Assembly (NCBI RefSeq): GCF_000143415.4
Contig: NW_003314285.1
Location: 1,087,232-1,151,231, forward strand
Direction of reading: 5' to 3'
From: Selaginella moellendorffii
Lineage: Eukaryota; Streptophyta; Lycopodiopsida; Selaginellales; Selaginellaceae
Length of the DNA: 64,000 nt
Both the position numbers and the translations under genes were made by a program. Under the pieces are notes generated by a model. It was not told the DNA's origin and did not search any database. It saw only the letters and a program-made list of their open reading frames with translations. Position 1 is the first letter of the stretch, and each line of letters begins with the position of its first letter. Positions 22,474 through 34,138 of the stretch are shown piece after piece.

Positions 22474-24576
22474 ATGGGAGGCTGTGTGTCGCTGCAAAAG
22501 GAAAAGGATCATCCTCGCGGGAGGAAGCGCGATCGGAGGCAGGGATTTCGGACGCGATTCAAGGGCCTCCCTTTGGAGGAAGAAGCGATTGATGGGAATT
22601 TGAATGGAGATCATGGGCAGTCCGGGAGAAGGACTCTGGGATTCATACTCAACGAGAAAGAGCCTTCTCATCAACATCAAAAGTCGCTTGGTACGTTTTT
22701 CCTTTTTGTCGTCCATTCAATCGACCGACCATTTTAGGAAGCACCGAGGAGAATTGGTATGACGCGGAAGCAAGATTTACCTCGGATTCGGATGACGAAT
22801 TCATGAGCGTGTGTGGGGGTAAGTCTTAAAGGTCGATTTTTTTCCTTCGTTTGTGTGTCCCACTTTTCCAACTCGTGAGTCGTGACATTGTTTAGATTTT
22901 TCGTCCGCGGCGAATTCCTTGAATCCCCCTAGTGTGCCGACAACGCCTCGTCCAACACTCGCCAATTTAAAGGAGGAGATGTTGAGAGTCGACACAGTAG
23001 TGTCTCCGAAAACCGCCAATGGTTTCGCCGTAGCCGACGAGCATCTTCTCAGCAGTAAACTCCATCCGGAAGAGGACAAGAAGAGCTCTGTGTCTCTCGG
23101 AAGGAGGTTGATCGATGCCACTCCCAGGAATTCCAGCGTCAGTGTTGCTCCGGTCAGTGATGCTTCCACTGAGTTCGAGATGGGAAAGCACGCAAGCCAG
23201 CACCAGCAGCAGGCAAAGGAATTCGAGGGCTGCTTGCCATGCCTGCTAACAAGCGTCTCGTTCGAGAAGAAGAGTCCTCAGCGGCGACGATCGTTTCGAC
23301 TGTTCTCGTTCAAGAGACGCTCGGATGTTAACGACAGTTTCGAGCTGCGTAAGTGTTTTGTATCTCCAACGTTTTCGTGTGACTTATGCTTGCGATCTGG
23401 CAAGTGCAGATGATATGTCCAAAGTTCTTCACCGGCCCATTGCAGCTACTCAAGTTCCTATGTCGGACGGCTCGGTCGAAGGCAGCTGGTCTAGAATATG
23501 TCCGTCGACCTTCAAACTAAGATCCCGTAACTACATGAAGTGTGTTGTTTCCCGTTTTGATGTTGGCATTGCTTGCTAACTAGTTTTTCCTCACAGGGAT
23601 AAGAAAAAGCAAGCTGCGTCCAAGTTTTCAATCTTCGAGGCTGCTGGTGTGGATGTTTTCCTGTCGCCAAAGAAAATCGATCATGTCGCTCGGTTTGTGG
23701 ATCTATCGCATATTGTAGACGGAAATCCAGAGGACAAGTTCCCCTCTTTGTTTATTTTCAACATTCAGGTTTGTATCTATCTTCGTTTTCTATGGGTTTG
23801 ATGACGTTTCCTTTAGGTGCCTATGTACTCTGCCTCAATGTTTCCAGCTGAGAACAATGGCGAAGGTTTGAACCTGGTTTTCTATTACAGAATGTCGGAA
23901 GAGTTCAAGAGGAACGGCCCTCCGTATCTAAAAGACATGCTATCTGTGAGTCTCTTGTTTTATAATCGCGTGTGAAGAATTCCTTGTTTTGTTCCAGAAA
24001 TTACTCGACGACGAACAGGAGAAGGTCAGAGGCCTTGTTGGAGAGACAATCGTTTCGTTCAGGGAGAGGCTAAAGATTGTGGCCAGAGTTTTGAATCCTG
24101 ATGAGATACATCTCAGTGCTCCGGAGAAGAGGCTGGTTGTGACTTCAAATGAGAAGCCCGTTCTTTCTCGTCCACAGCACTCGTTTCACAAGGTCCGTTT
24201 TAGTTTTCTTAGCTAGATCGCATCGTTCTCATGGATGACTTCCATGATCCAGGGTCCCGGCTACCTCGAGGTGGATTTGGACGTTCATCGCTTTAACTTC
24301 ATTGCGCGGAAGGCAGTGGAATCTTTCCGAGAGAGGCTGAAGCTGTGTGTTTTAGACATTGGCCTTACAATCCAGGTGCGTAGTAGTAGTCATTCACAAG
24401 TTTTCTTCCTTCGTCGTGACTGTTCTTTGTTTTCTTCCTTCCAGGGAAACAAAGCGGAAGAGCTGCCAGAGCAAATGCTCTGTTGTGCTCGAATAAATAG
24501 ATTAAACGTTGGTAGCTACAAGTATTTGAGCTGTGAAGACGACGCTGCTGGAACGCCTCGAAGCAGGCGGGATTAA
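22474..24576 (+). CDS. EDR2_C (DUF1336) domain protein, CW14-like (9 exons, 543 aa)
   Basis: Plant protein with the domain found at the C-terminus of ENHANCED DISEASE RESISTANCE 2; biochemical role unproven. Exons: 22474-22690, 22738-22818, 22896-23348, 23410-23539, 23597-23768, 23817-23945, 23998-24192, 24253-24375, 24445-24576; all GT-AG, introns about 46-77 nt. It starts MGGCVSLQK, a good N-myristoylation and possible palmitoylation signal, so membrane attachment is likely. Residues 30-270 are charged and low in order, with a basic RRRSFRLFSFKRR patch. The EDR2_C domain runs from about residue 277 (WSRICPSTFKLRSRNYMK) to the end, with KFPSLFIFNIQVPMY, GEGLNLVFYYRM and GPGYLEVDLDVHRF. There is no START or PH domain, unlike EDR2 itself; the plan matches the shorter CW14-like proteins. 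Confidence 0.93.
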
Positions 24577-24672
24577 TTAAGAGTTTGCGATGTAAATAAT
24601 TTGCTCTGAATTAAAATTTCGTGAGGGGATTCGAACCGCGACGTTTTCAATCACTCTTTATTTTTAGGGCTC

Positions 24673-26097
24673 ATGATGTCGGTACCATTCGAGCTCGTGG
24701 ACGAAGAGGAAATGCAAGCGATCGAGGCCGCGCTGCGGCAAGCTAGCGCTTTCCATCGCAGCAGGATGCTGACGGCAGCAGCACGAGCTCAATCGAGCCT
24801 GGTTCTGGTGAGTGCGAGCGAAATATTTTCGATTGTTTCGTGTTTTGAGCGTTTCGGGCATAGAGTGTGTCATCGGAGGTGAGAGACATTGAGGATTCGG
24901 CGCCATTGCCAGCGGCATTGCGATTTCCATTGAAGAAGAGCCTGTGTGTGACCGACATGACGGCATTGGTGAGCAAAGCAATGCTAGTTTTTAAGATTTG
25001 TTGCTGAGTTGATTGACAGGAATGGTGTGAGAAACAAGTGGAGTTTTCTTTCTTGCGTGGGAAGCCTCCGAAAACTTCCGCAATGCAAGCCGGGAGCGCC
25101 CGGCACGTAGAGCTCGAATCGGAGGTAGCATTCTTTTCTTCGGCTTTCCTTCGTTTACTTCCTTTCGTTTCCAAAGCAGGTTGTTAAGAGAGTGGATGTT
25201 GATATACGAACGAGAGAAGATTTCTGGGCTGTTCGATTCATCAATTATTTGGTTGGCACTAGGCAGCTTCTAGCCGAAGGCCTCACGAGAGAACTTCCCA
25301 TGTAAGCTAGAACAAAAGACTAGAACATGAGCTTGCTTCTTACAATCTTTGTTTTTGCAGAGTAGCATTTGTGGAAGGCAACTGGTGGACTGGTATCATT
25401 GACGAGTTGATGCTACCCGAAGGTAGTGCCGGACCTCGCCTAATTGATACGAAAACACGCTTACGTCAGTCTCTTCCATCCGACGCTCAAAAACGAAATG
25501 GAAGGTGCTCGTCTGTGTGTCTTTGCACGCTGATAGTATTCTTTGTGGCTTTACAGGTTGCAGCTAATGTGCTACAAACGTCTGTGGGACACATTGTGCG
25601 AGCAAGCTATCCCTTTGGATGAGTTTTTCTCAAACTTTGAGCTCGATCCTCTACAGGAGCTGTCCCTTAGCATAAGGTCGCATATTGTTGACATAAAGCT
25701 CAGCTCTAAAGTAAGTGAATGCTATGTGACTCGTTTTCTGATAAATAGCTGGTTTTGAAAAGGTGGATTGTTTAAAGGAATTACTCGGCGTTCTTCAAGA
25801 AAGTTGTACTGTCCTTCCTCTTGCTGACCAGCTATTGAAGCTAAGGTATGACTCGTTTGGAAATTCACCTCTATAGAAAAAACCTTTTGGTCTGCCAGAT
25901 ACGAGTGGCAAGTTGATCGCTCTTTAATTGGCGAGGAGGAGTTTATGTTTGACCCCGACTGGTTGAAACAGAGAATCCAGTTCCATCTGCAGTTTTGGAA
26001 TGGTAGTAGGGAGTCACATCTTGTGTCGCAGAGCGACGAGTGGAAGTGCAGATTTTGTGCATTTGCTGACCGATGCAAAAGTGAAAATCAACGCTGA
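24673..26097 (+). CDS. Exonuclease V (EXO5/DEM1 family), 8 exons, 348 aa
   Basis: Single-strand DNA exonuclease of the PD-(D/E)XK superfamily with a 4Fe-4S cluster, working in DNA repair; plant relatives are annotated as chloroplast exonuclease V. Exons: 24673-24807, 24864-24968, 25020-25124, 25180-25301, 25361-25504, 25557-25710, 25763-25845, 25899-26097; all GT-AG and phase-consistent. Catalytic residues lie in GIIDELMLP (Asp170) and LIDTKTR (Asp185, Lys187). QRNGR-LQLMCYKRLW-like sequence follows as in EXO5. The cluster ligands are Cys83 in EWCEKQ and Cys333, Cys336 and Cys342 in CRFCAFADRC at the extreme C-terminus. The protein is shorter at the N-terminus than plant forms with transit peptides; no clear transit peptide is visible, so its compartment is uncertain. 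Only about 100 bp separate it from the previous gene. Confidence 0.92.
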
Positions 26098-26357
26098 TTC
26101 ATGCTGCGTGGCTTGCATGACTCTCACGGCAAGCTCAAGGTCCGTGTATGTTTGGAACTGCTCCTTCTAAGTGTGCTTCACCATATAGGTGGAGGGACTT
26201 CGATCTCGTTTGAATTCATGTAGACGATCTACCGTTTAGACAATTTTGGAGTCAAAGGCGAGGTAAACTTTTGATGCATTTTTGCGTCTACGGTCTTAAC
26301 GAAGCATTCAGTCCGTGACGAGCTTACCAACGACTAGAGCAGATCAATCGTTCAGCA

Positions 26358-27017
26358 ATGAGCGCTGTGCTTGTGCTCGCACTAGCACTTGCAGCTCGTA
26401 TGTTTTCTCAGGCACTGGGAGGTATGTGTGTGGATTTCTGGCTTGTAAAACTGTTTTAACACGTGCTATGTTATGCAGGCTGTGCTCTCGCTTTCAGCTC
26501 CTTTGTAAATTCGAGAATCAGTAGCCGTGATCCGGAGAAGTTTTGCACGAACACGGCTGGATGCCTGTATAGAGTTCTAGCTCTCCGTGCAAACACCACT
26601 GTGGGCCAGCCATTGTTCGTGCATCTGGAAGACTGCTGGGAAACTATTTCTGGCTTGGATCCGGGGCACAAGTGTCGAAATGTTTTGGAGCTGTTCTTGC
26701 CGAACCACACCCAGCCGTGTAAGTTTGATACCATGCAAGATCTACAGTGGAGCTTTGAACTCACCAGGCTCAAATTCGAGGAGCTCTTGCAAAGCTGTAG
26801 AAGTTCGTTGGACAACTGTTCGGGGGCTCTAAGCTACGATGTCTTGCAACTGGAAATCAGTGTGAAGGATTTGCAACAGAGATGCGGAGATGCAGTTCGA
26901 GTTGCATTGCTCAGCACCGACGTCTTTGATGATTTCTGGGCACAGCGTGTTTTGACAGCCATGGCTTACTTCAAAATGACTAAATCCATGTTCGTGTCTC
27001 CATATGCATATAGCTAA
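26358..27017 (+). CDS. Secreted cysteine-rich protein, unrecognised (2 exons, 200 aa)
   Basis: I do not recognise this family. Exon 1 is 26358-26421 and exon 2 is 26479-27017, with a 57-nt GT-AG intron. Exon 1 encodes MSAVLVLALALAARMFSQALG, a clear signal peptide; without this splice the long frame lacks one. The mature chain has nine cysteines, in contexts such as FCTNTAGCLY, EDCW, GHKC, QPCKF, LLQSC, DNCSG and QQRCG, and three N-glycosylation-type sites (NTT, NHT, NCS). No transmembrane anchor or known catalytic motif is visible. A helical pattern in the second half and pairwise cysteines suggest a small extracellular domain. It ends with a stop at 27015-27017; a further splice just after 27026 is possible. 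Confidence 0.65.
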
Positions 27018-27560
27018 GTTTCAAAGGTAAAATTCATGCTCTTTTCTATTTCCTAACATCCTCCTGTCCCCATGCAGAGCGTGCGTATACAATTTCGTTG
27101 ATATGTTTATGTGTTACTCGGAATGACGGCCACAGTTTTGAAATGCATTTTCTTGAAAGTGAAGGATCCTTTGGGACGAGTTCACCACTCAGCGGTACAT
27201 GGAATGTTGCTGTTAAGAATTCTTGGAACTTAAGATGCGATGCTTGGTGTTGTGTTCTACAGGAACTTGAGGATAGTAAAGCTGTGGAAAGCATCTGAGT
27301 ATAGCAGCATTTTGTTCTCAAGCCACACACAGATTGTCTTATACTTCGAGAGAGAATTTTTTATGAATAGCAATTGCGTCCTCTTGTGTAGGTGACGTTC
27401 CTCCCATTCCATTCTAAATGCCTAAAACGTCATATTCTTTTTGAGGACAATGGTTTTTAAACTCTCTCAGTCTTTAATAATTTTATTCTTTTCGACACAC
27501 TGATCTTCAATCCCTTTGAAAAACTATTTTCCATTTAAATCCCATTTCATAATTTAAATA

Positions 27561-27662
27561 CTTTCCCATGGATTTTGTTCATAGCCACCTCAAGAATTTA
27601 ATATGTAAACAAAATAGAAATTTAAAAGAAAGAGTTTTTAATGGCCTTTTGCAAATGAAATA

Positions 27663-27715
<53 letters not shown>

Positions 27716-27819
27716 TAAAAATTTTAGTTTTTTAAAAATATTTTTTACTCTTTTAAAATAATTATTTTAATATATGAATTCAAATAATAGTGAATTTAGT
27801 ATTTAAATACAAGATCCAC
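27561..27819 (+). repeat. Dispersed AT-rich repeat, forward copy
   Basis: The reverse complement of this segment matches 48462-48684, with shared blocks such as CTTGTATTTAAATACTAAATT, TATTAAAATAATTATTT, TTTGCAAAAGGC and GAGGTGGCTATGAA-like sequence. In this copy a (TA)n run sits where the other has (GT)n. The similarity extends weakly beyond both ends. Class of repeat unknown. Confidence 0.65.
27664..27712. repeat. (TA)n microsatellite
   Basis: An uninterrupted TA dinucleotide run of roughly 48 bp inside the AT-rich repeat. A simple sequence repeat with no other role visible. Confidence 0.95.
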
Positions 27820-28240
27820 TTTGGTAACACTTTATTTAATTAGATTATAAAAAGAATGAGTATAGAAAAGAGACAAATAAAAAGTTACTCAGTTACTTTT
27901 TTTGGTGATGCATACCATAAAGTGGAATTACATCTATGTATTAAAATTTTGATGCACAATATTATATTAATATTGACTCTCAGTTATTTATTACTTTCTG
28001 TTTTTTTGTTTATTTATTTTTCATGAGATTAAGGTCTAGAAAGTTAGTGAACTCCTCATTGTCATATACTATAAAAAAATCAAGTCACAATATTAAGAAT
28101 TGTTTTTAAAAAAATTATATATAAAAACTAACTCAATTCTCAGGATAAATATTTTTCTAATTAAATTAGAAGAGAGTGATTTCATTTTTATTATGCCTAT
28201 AATACTTAATAAGATAGCTCATAAATTATATTTTCATCTA

Positions 28241-30427
28241 TTGTATTTAGATCCATTATTAAAAATACTTACGATATAAGTAAATTTTGATTAACAATCT
28301 TCACTTTACAGGATGCAAGGAATAAAGACAAATCAATGGAAACATTTCAGACTTTTCCTTCTCGATTTCTGAGAACCTGCAGAAATTTATTGATTTTGAC
28401 ACGATGCTTGCGAACTTTCCATTCGTAGGAATGTTTCCAAATATAAATTAATCTCACAATTATGGTATAAGTTCAACACACTTACCTCTCTATCCTCATC
28501 TCTTCCACTCTTTTCTCTTATCTTCTTCTCAATGTCCAAAATCTCTCAAAGGATTTCCATGGATTCTCTTCTCTACTCCAGCGTTTGGTACTACTGGACG
28601 ACTTGTCTGTGCTTAGCGATCGCATTCTTTGCGCTGTTCAATCTCTACTCGAGGAAGAAGGCGCATAGCAATCTTCCACCCGGTCCCTTTTCCTGGCCTC
28701 TTGTTGGATCACTGCCCTCTCTCGGCCGCTCCAGGCACCGCTCTCTCCATCGTCTCGCCAAGAAGTATGGACCGATCATGTATATGGAGCTGGGAAGCCG
28801 TCCTCACGTAATCATCAGCAGCCCCGCGATGGCCAGGGAGGTTCTCAAGGATCACGATGTCGAGTTTGCGAGCAGGCCCCAGTTCCACACCTTCTTCAAG
28901 AACGTAAGCCACGACTATAATGATCTGGTGTTTGCTCCTCACGGCGAGCGCTGGAAGATGTTGCGGCGAGTGAGTGGCACGGAGATCTTCGCCGCCGGGA
29001 GAGTGAACCACTTCTCTGGGATCCGCAAGCGCGAGCTCGCGGCGTTTGCCTCGATCATCGAGAAGTCGGCGGCTGCCGGGGAGGCGTTTGATCTCACCGC
29101 GCTGCTCCACGAGCTCTTCACCAACTTGATGACGTCGGTTCTCTTCGGCCAGAAGTTCTATAACTCGGACACCCCTGTCACCCTAGAGGCCGAGGCTTAT
29201 CGCGCTGTGTGGGACACGATCATCGCGGAGTCGGAGCGGCTGTACATCGGAGACTTCATCCCTGCGCTGCGATGGGTCGACAAGGTCAAGAGGAGCGAGC
29301 ACAGGCTGAAGAACCAGATCATACCGGCAGTGGAGAACTTCCTAAACGCGATCGTCAAGCAGCACAAGGAGAGCTTCGTCGCGGAGAATCCTCCCAGGGA
29401 CTTTGTGGACGTGATGCTCTCACTGGGTGGCGAGAACAAGATGGACGACATGGCGATCATCGCACTCCTCCAGGTAAGGAGAAAAAAATCTCTTCTTGCT
29501 CGCTAAGAACTCGTGCTCGATTTCTTGATAGAATCTTCTCGTAGCTGGGACGAACACCTCCAAAGGCACTGTGGAGTGGGCGATGTCCGAGATGATACGC
29601 TGCCCCGGCGTCCAGAAGAAGGCGCACGAAGAGCTCGACCGGATCGTTGGAAGGAACCGCTGCCTGGAAGAGACAGACCTCAAAGATCTCCCTTACATCC
29701 AAGCCATCGTCAAGGAAGTCCTGCGCTTGCATCCACTGGCCACCACTGGCCTCCCACACAGCAATCCCGCGACCTCCCAGCTCGCCGGCTACACAATCCC
29801 GGCCAACACCACGCTGCTCGTCAATATCTGGGGGATCCATCACGACCCGGCGAACTGGAGCGATCCCGAGAGCTTCTGCCCAGAGCGATTCCTGGGCAGC
29901 GATCACAGCGTCCTGGGGAACCACTTCGATCTCATACCTTTCGGATCCGGGCGGCGCCGTTGCGTGGGAATGCCGCTGGCGATTCCCCACGTGTCGCTCA
30001 CGCTGGCCTATCTTCTGCATCGATTCGAGTGGAGGATGCCGGATGGGCAGGAGATTGACATGGAGGAGACGACGGGGCTGGCGACCATGCCCGCCAAGCG
30101 CCGGATTGTCTGTGCCACTGTGAGAAAATGAACAACTTTGCGAGAAAATGAATACCTTTAAAATATTCGTATTTGCAAACTAGGTTATCCCGAAATATTT
30201 CGCAAACCTTTGATGCTCCATAAAGGTAGAGGGTAGGGTTGGAGGATCTGAATTAATGAAGAAGGTTGGCATTCTTCGCTTGCATCAGCATGCCCAATAA
30301 TTATCCCTTTGCCTGCTGCTGCTGCTGGTTGTTTGCTCATCTCAAAGTCAATGATCACAAGAAAACCAAAAGAGCATGGAATGAAAAGGCACAAGCCCAG
30401 CTTGTGAAGACAACAAGATTAGTTCTT
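28241..30427 (+). repeat. Segmental duplication, copy 1, left part
   Basis: From TTGTATTTAGATCCAT at about 28241 this segment is collinear with 49731 onward: promoter, P450 gene and 3' flank. Copy 1 then continues at 42156-42932 and 43786-43885 after removal of the gypsy and TRIM insertions. Copy 2 carries about 325 bp of extra DNA in the promoter (49790-50115). Coding regions are far more alike than the flanks. Confidence 0.9.
28532..30131 (+). CDS. Cytochrome P450, A-type, copy 1 (2 exons, 513 aa)
   Basis: Plant haem-thiolate monooxygenase bound to the ER, CYP71-clan in style; substrate and CYP subfamily cannot be assigned. Exon 1 is 28532-29473 and exon 2 is 29532-30131, with a 58-nt GT-AG intron. 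An N-terminal anchor (WTTCLCLAIAFFALFNLY) is followed by the hinge LPPGPFSWPLVGSLPSLG. The I-helix is AGTNTS (residues 319-324), with Asn322 where Asp or Glu is usual. K-helix ExxR is Glu376-Arg379 (KEVLRLHP), then CPERFLG, then haem loop FGSGRRRCVG with Cys458. The start may instead be Met10 at 28559 (MDSLLYSS). All landmarks are intact, so it should be functional. The paralogue at 50303 differs at 8 residues. Confidence 0.95.
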
Positions 30428-31862
30428 TGTAGCAACCAAAAACCCAGGTTCAGAGGACTCCGACTTTGAACCCAGGGTTGCATCGGAGCCATAGATTAAA
30501 TCATGCACAGCATATAGTATATGCTAGCAGTTAGAACCGCTAGCCTTTCAAAAGGGGGAATCCGAATTGTGAATCCCTATCTTCATTCCATTGTTTTTCT
30601 TATCAATACACAGCATTCTTTTACTCGTGCTTCTTCTCTGCCCTTGGAGATCGGGCCCTTTTCTCTTTTATTTTCTTACTAACAATAGATTTCCAGCGAA
30701 GAAGAGTTTTCACATGTCGCGAATGTGACTTCGAGTATCGAAAGTTACCTGTCGGCTAGTCCTTACGGACACTCTTACCTTACTGCCACGATAGCAGGAG
30801 GTCAGTATTGCTGGTTCCCTTTATTAGCCCCTCTTGTCCAAGTGTTAGCTTACTGGGCTTAGCATCTGTACTTAGCCAAATGAACATAAGGTAGGAACTC
30901 CTATGTGTTTCTAGCTGAGCATTCTCGGCCTAGCTCTTAGTTCTCTTTTGCTCTGTCTTGCATTGGCTTGGCAAGAACTCTCGCGTATTGAGATTAGTCC
31001 CTCAATATTGCAAGATGATAGCTTACCGTGTCTGCCAAACACCCTCGCTATCATGCCCTTTGTGTTAGTCTCATTTCGGTCCCAAATGCTATTTATAGAA
31101 AGTGTCTAGATTTGCTTATTTGGCATATCTACGGAATGTAAAGATCGGCCTGAACACAATGGTGTTCGTCCCATGTCCAAATTCACAATCTAAGGACATT
31201 CCATATTTAGTAAGTTTTGAGTTTGTCCCAGAGACTAACTCCTGATACTAAGGGAGGCTTGGGGTGAAAGCCCAAAGCGTGTGTTCCTCAAGGGGGGGGG
31301 GGGGGCTATGGGGGATTCTAAATGTATAGTAGGGATAGTGGGTAGGTCGGGTATGGCCGACCAACCTGAGGCATAATCTAGCTCCTGCTTGCGTGTCTGT
31401 CCTTGTTCTGCGTCCGACTTGGGTCTAAGCCCAAGTTCCATTCCATGCTAGCTGGTGGAGTACCCATATCCTCACGTTAGGCCACCGGTATGCCGAAATA
31501 GCGCCAGACTCCGTTTGGCTCCGTTTTGCGTGCTGGTCCTGGCATTGGGATGCTGGTTGCTCCAAGACTGTTCCAAGTCGCTCCGGGCTCCTGTCCCTTT
31601 GCTCCTTGGGCTATATGCTCGGGAGTTGCTCCGTGTTCCGGTTCCATCACTTCTTGGCGTCACGCTTGGGAGTTTGGCACCGTTCCTTCGTTCAGTGGCC
31701 CAAGGCTCTGAACCTCGGGTTCCTATGGACACGTGGTATGTGACACGTGGCATTTGTCACGTGGCACAAAGAGGGTTTAGGTTCCGCTTCGTGGTGTTAT
31801 CCTATGGTAAATCACCATAGGATAAAGGGTCAAAACCACGTGCGCTACATCACACCTCTTCA
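30428..31862 (+). repeat. 5' LTR of gypsy A, split by a solo family-B LTR
   Basis: LTR sequence runs 30428-30714, is interrupted at 30715-31849, and resumes at 31850-31862 with the duplicated TCACA and the terminal CCTCTTCA. The 3' LTR at 41861-42155 is the uninterrupted reference. Confidence 0.93.
30715..31849 (+). mobile_element. Solo LTR, family B, with TCACA target duplication
   Basis: The 1135-bp unit starts TGTCGCGAATGTGAC and ends GTGCGCTACA, with TCACA at 30710-30714 and 31850-31854. It lies wholly inside the 5' LTR of gypsy A. Family members are at 55296-56415 (same strand, followed by a primer site) and 5155-6515 (reversed). A 16-18-base G run lies near 31291-31307. No second LTR or interior is present, so it is a solo LTR and the youngest datable insertion at this spot. 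Confidence 0.93.
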
Positions 31863-34138
31863 TTTGGCGACCACGGCTTCTGAATTCCCCTTCAGGTTCA
31901 CAAATTCTTCCATTTTTTTTCTCCATTCTCTGTGCGCAGATAGCAAGAACGATCCAGAAATCTACCCATCTTGCCCAAATTCGCCCAAATTACGCCCTAA
32001 TTCGTACATTCGCCCAAATTCAACACGCAAATGCCACTGCCACCATGGATCAACGGCGTCCAAGCGGTTGCTGCCCAACGCAGTAAAGACAGACATTTTC
32101 CAGAGGAGATCTTTGAAGAATCTGCAAGCTCTCTCTCTCGATCTCCAAGTCCAATCACCGACGGAGAACACCAATGACTCTCTTTGACAAGAAACTCCAA
32201 TCTACTAGCACCTTCATCAGCAAATGCCCTCAGCAGCTTCATTGGCAAACTCCATCTCCGAGCACAAGACCACCCACTCCAAGTTCGAGACATCAACCAG
32301 CGCCCTCGACACAAACCGACACCACTACCGAAACGAACCCATCTTCTGTGCAGTCGTCGACCCAGCAATCCTAGCGTTCCGACACAAGTCCAATTCCTGC
32401 GCCCACTCCAAATACCGAAGCACATCCTCAAAACCTACACCAACGACAAACCCATCACTCTGTTACCCGGTATCGGACAACTTGTCGAGGGACAACTTCA
32501 CAACGCACCACCGATTTTTCGACAACCCCTCCGACAAAGTCAGCAGCTTAGCACTGAAACAACAGTCCAAACTCAGTTCGAAATCAACACGTTTGCTGCA
32601 ACAACTCTCGCCAATCACACCATCGCCCAATCCGGACTCGAACAACTCGACGACATTATCGAAGAAATCATTCCAGACAAACCCGAATATCCGAAACTCT
32701 TCATTGAACTCCATCTCGGCACCAGCACGTGGAAGACCAGTTTGCATACTGCACCAGCACACTCGACCCAACACAACTCGGCTGAACACAACCCAACCCA
32801 ACACACACCACCATCGATATTTGCATTGAAAAGAAAGAACAAGCTCACAATGACTTTATCAACAATTGGCCCACCGACAGTCTTCCCAAAGTTCTGCCCG
32901 AACTGCATGATTGACTGCAGACACAAATCTGACACCGACAACCAGTAGAAGAATGCATGTATCCAAAATCACGAAGAACATCCAGCAAGTCGGAAGAAGA
33001 CCGACAACGGCTTATCCGACGTTTAGATAGAGATTTGAAGAATTTAGAAACAAAGAGAAAGAAAGACCAAGAGAAGTTGAATCAAATTGTTAGACCCTCC
33101 AAGAGAGAGAATTACATCCGACACGAATTATTACCGTGAGCTAACTCCGACGAATCAGTATCGGACATCCGCGAAGAATACGACAACTACACAACACCAC
33201 CGGACACACCACTGGCAGCACCCTCGACAGCACCCACCGAAGTGCCCGAGCCTGAATCACCACCCTCGACGGCACCCACCAAAGTGCCCGAGCCCAACCG
33301 AACATTTGAGTAGTCGACACAGACTACGCTCGAGCAACAAAACATTTTTCAAGCAGCATACAACCACTTCAAAGGTACATTCACCAACCCCATCTACAGT
33401 GACAACAAACAACCAAGTTTCCCGCCCAGCTTCACAGACTTCACCAGACCAGCACCATTTTCGCCATACCGACCGATTTTCACAACACCAATATATCCCA
33501 CATTTGCTTCCAACATCTACCGAAGCCCGCTATCAGCAAGACCTTTCGAACACGCTTTCGACTTCAATGCGCCGACGAGACAACAACTCGACTTCACTAA
33601 TTAAATTTGCACTCCGATATACCCAGTCAACAGCAGTCAAGACAAACAACCCGAATCCTCCAATAGTCAAGCACTCGACGTCAACAACTCACACCGAACT
33701 GCCGAACAGCTACAATCATACAACAACAACGAGATCGACAAACCAGTTGTCAACGACAACAATCTTCCACAGCAACTACAGTCACCACACAACTATACGT
33801 TCGAAGAACTCTTTGACAATTTAGAAGAACAACCACAACCAACACAACATAACTCCGACAAGTACGTCGACAACAAGTTCAAGCACCATCTTCGCAAAAT
33901 CAACACCGGCAAGCAACCCAACACTGACGACGATGTCGACGACACACCCAAAAACAGTCCCAACACAGAAGAACAAACAGCGAAGAGTCCACTAAACAAC
34001 AACAACAATTCACCACCTTCCTCTTACACCAACTTTGCCATCGACCCCGACAACCCCTTGCTACAAATCACCTTAGCACTCCACGGTGACAACCTCACAA
34101 AACAATCTTGACAATACCGACATTACTACCAACAACAA
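31863..34138 (+). pseudogene. Decayed N-terminal extension of gypsy A gag
   Basis: The frame that later encodes gag is largely open upstream from about 32810, interrupted by stops at 33137 (TGA), 33311 (TAG), 33602 (TAA) and 34109 (TGA) and a pair near 32910-32930. Each of these stops is one C-to-T step from CGA, CAG or CAA. The predicted chain is rich in Pro, Ser, Thr, Gln and Asn, with a charged helical piece (SKSEEDRQRLIRRLDRDLKN) and a short repeat (APSTAPTEVPEP, APTKVPEP). From 31863 to about 32810 other frames are open and no single one can be chosen. Confidence 0.55.

Larger units (their letters stand above)
27018..28240. other. AT-rich intergenic DNA
   Basis: No gene is supported. 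It holds the probable 3' untranslated region of the cysteine-rich gene, a TA microsatellite (27664-27712) and one arm of a dispersed AT-rich repeat (27561-27819). Confidence 0.5.

Noticed and set aside
27664-27712. TA run considered as an origin or structural element
   Set aside because: A plain dinucleotide microsatellite in nuclear DNA; nothing around it supports another role.
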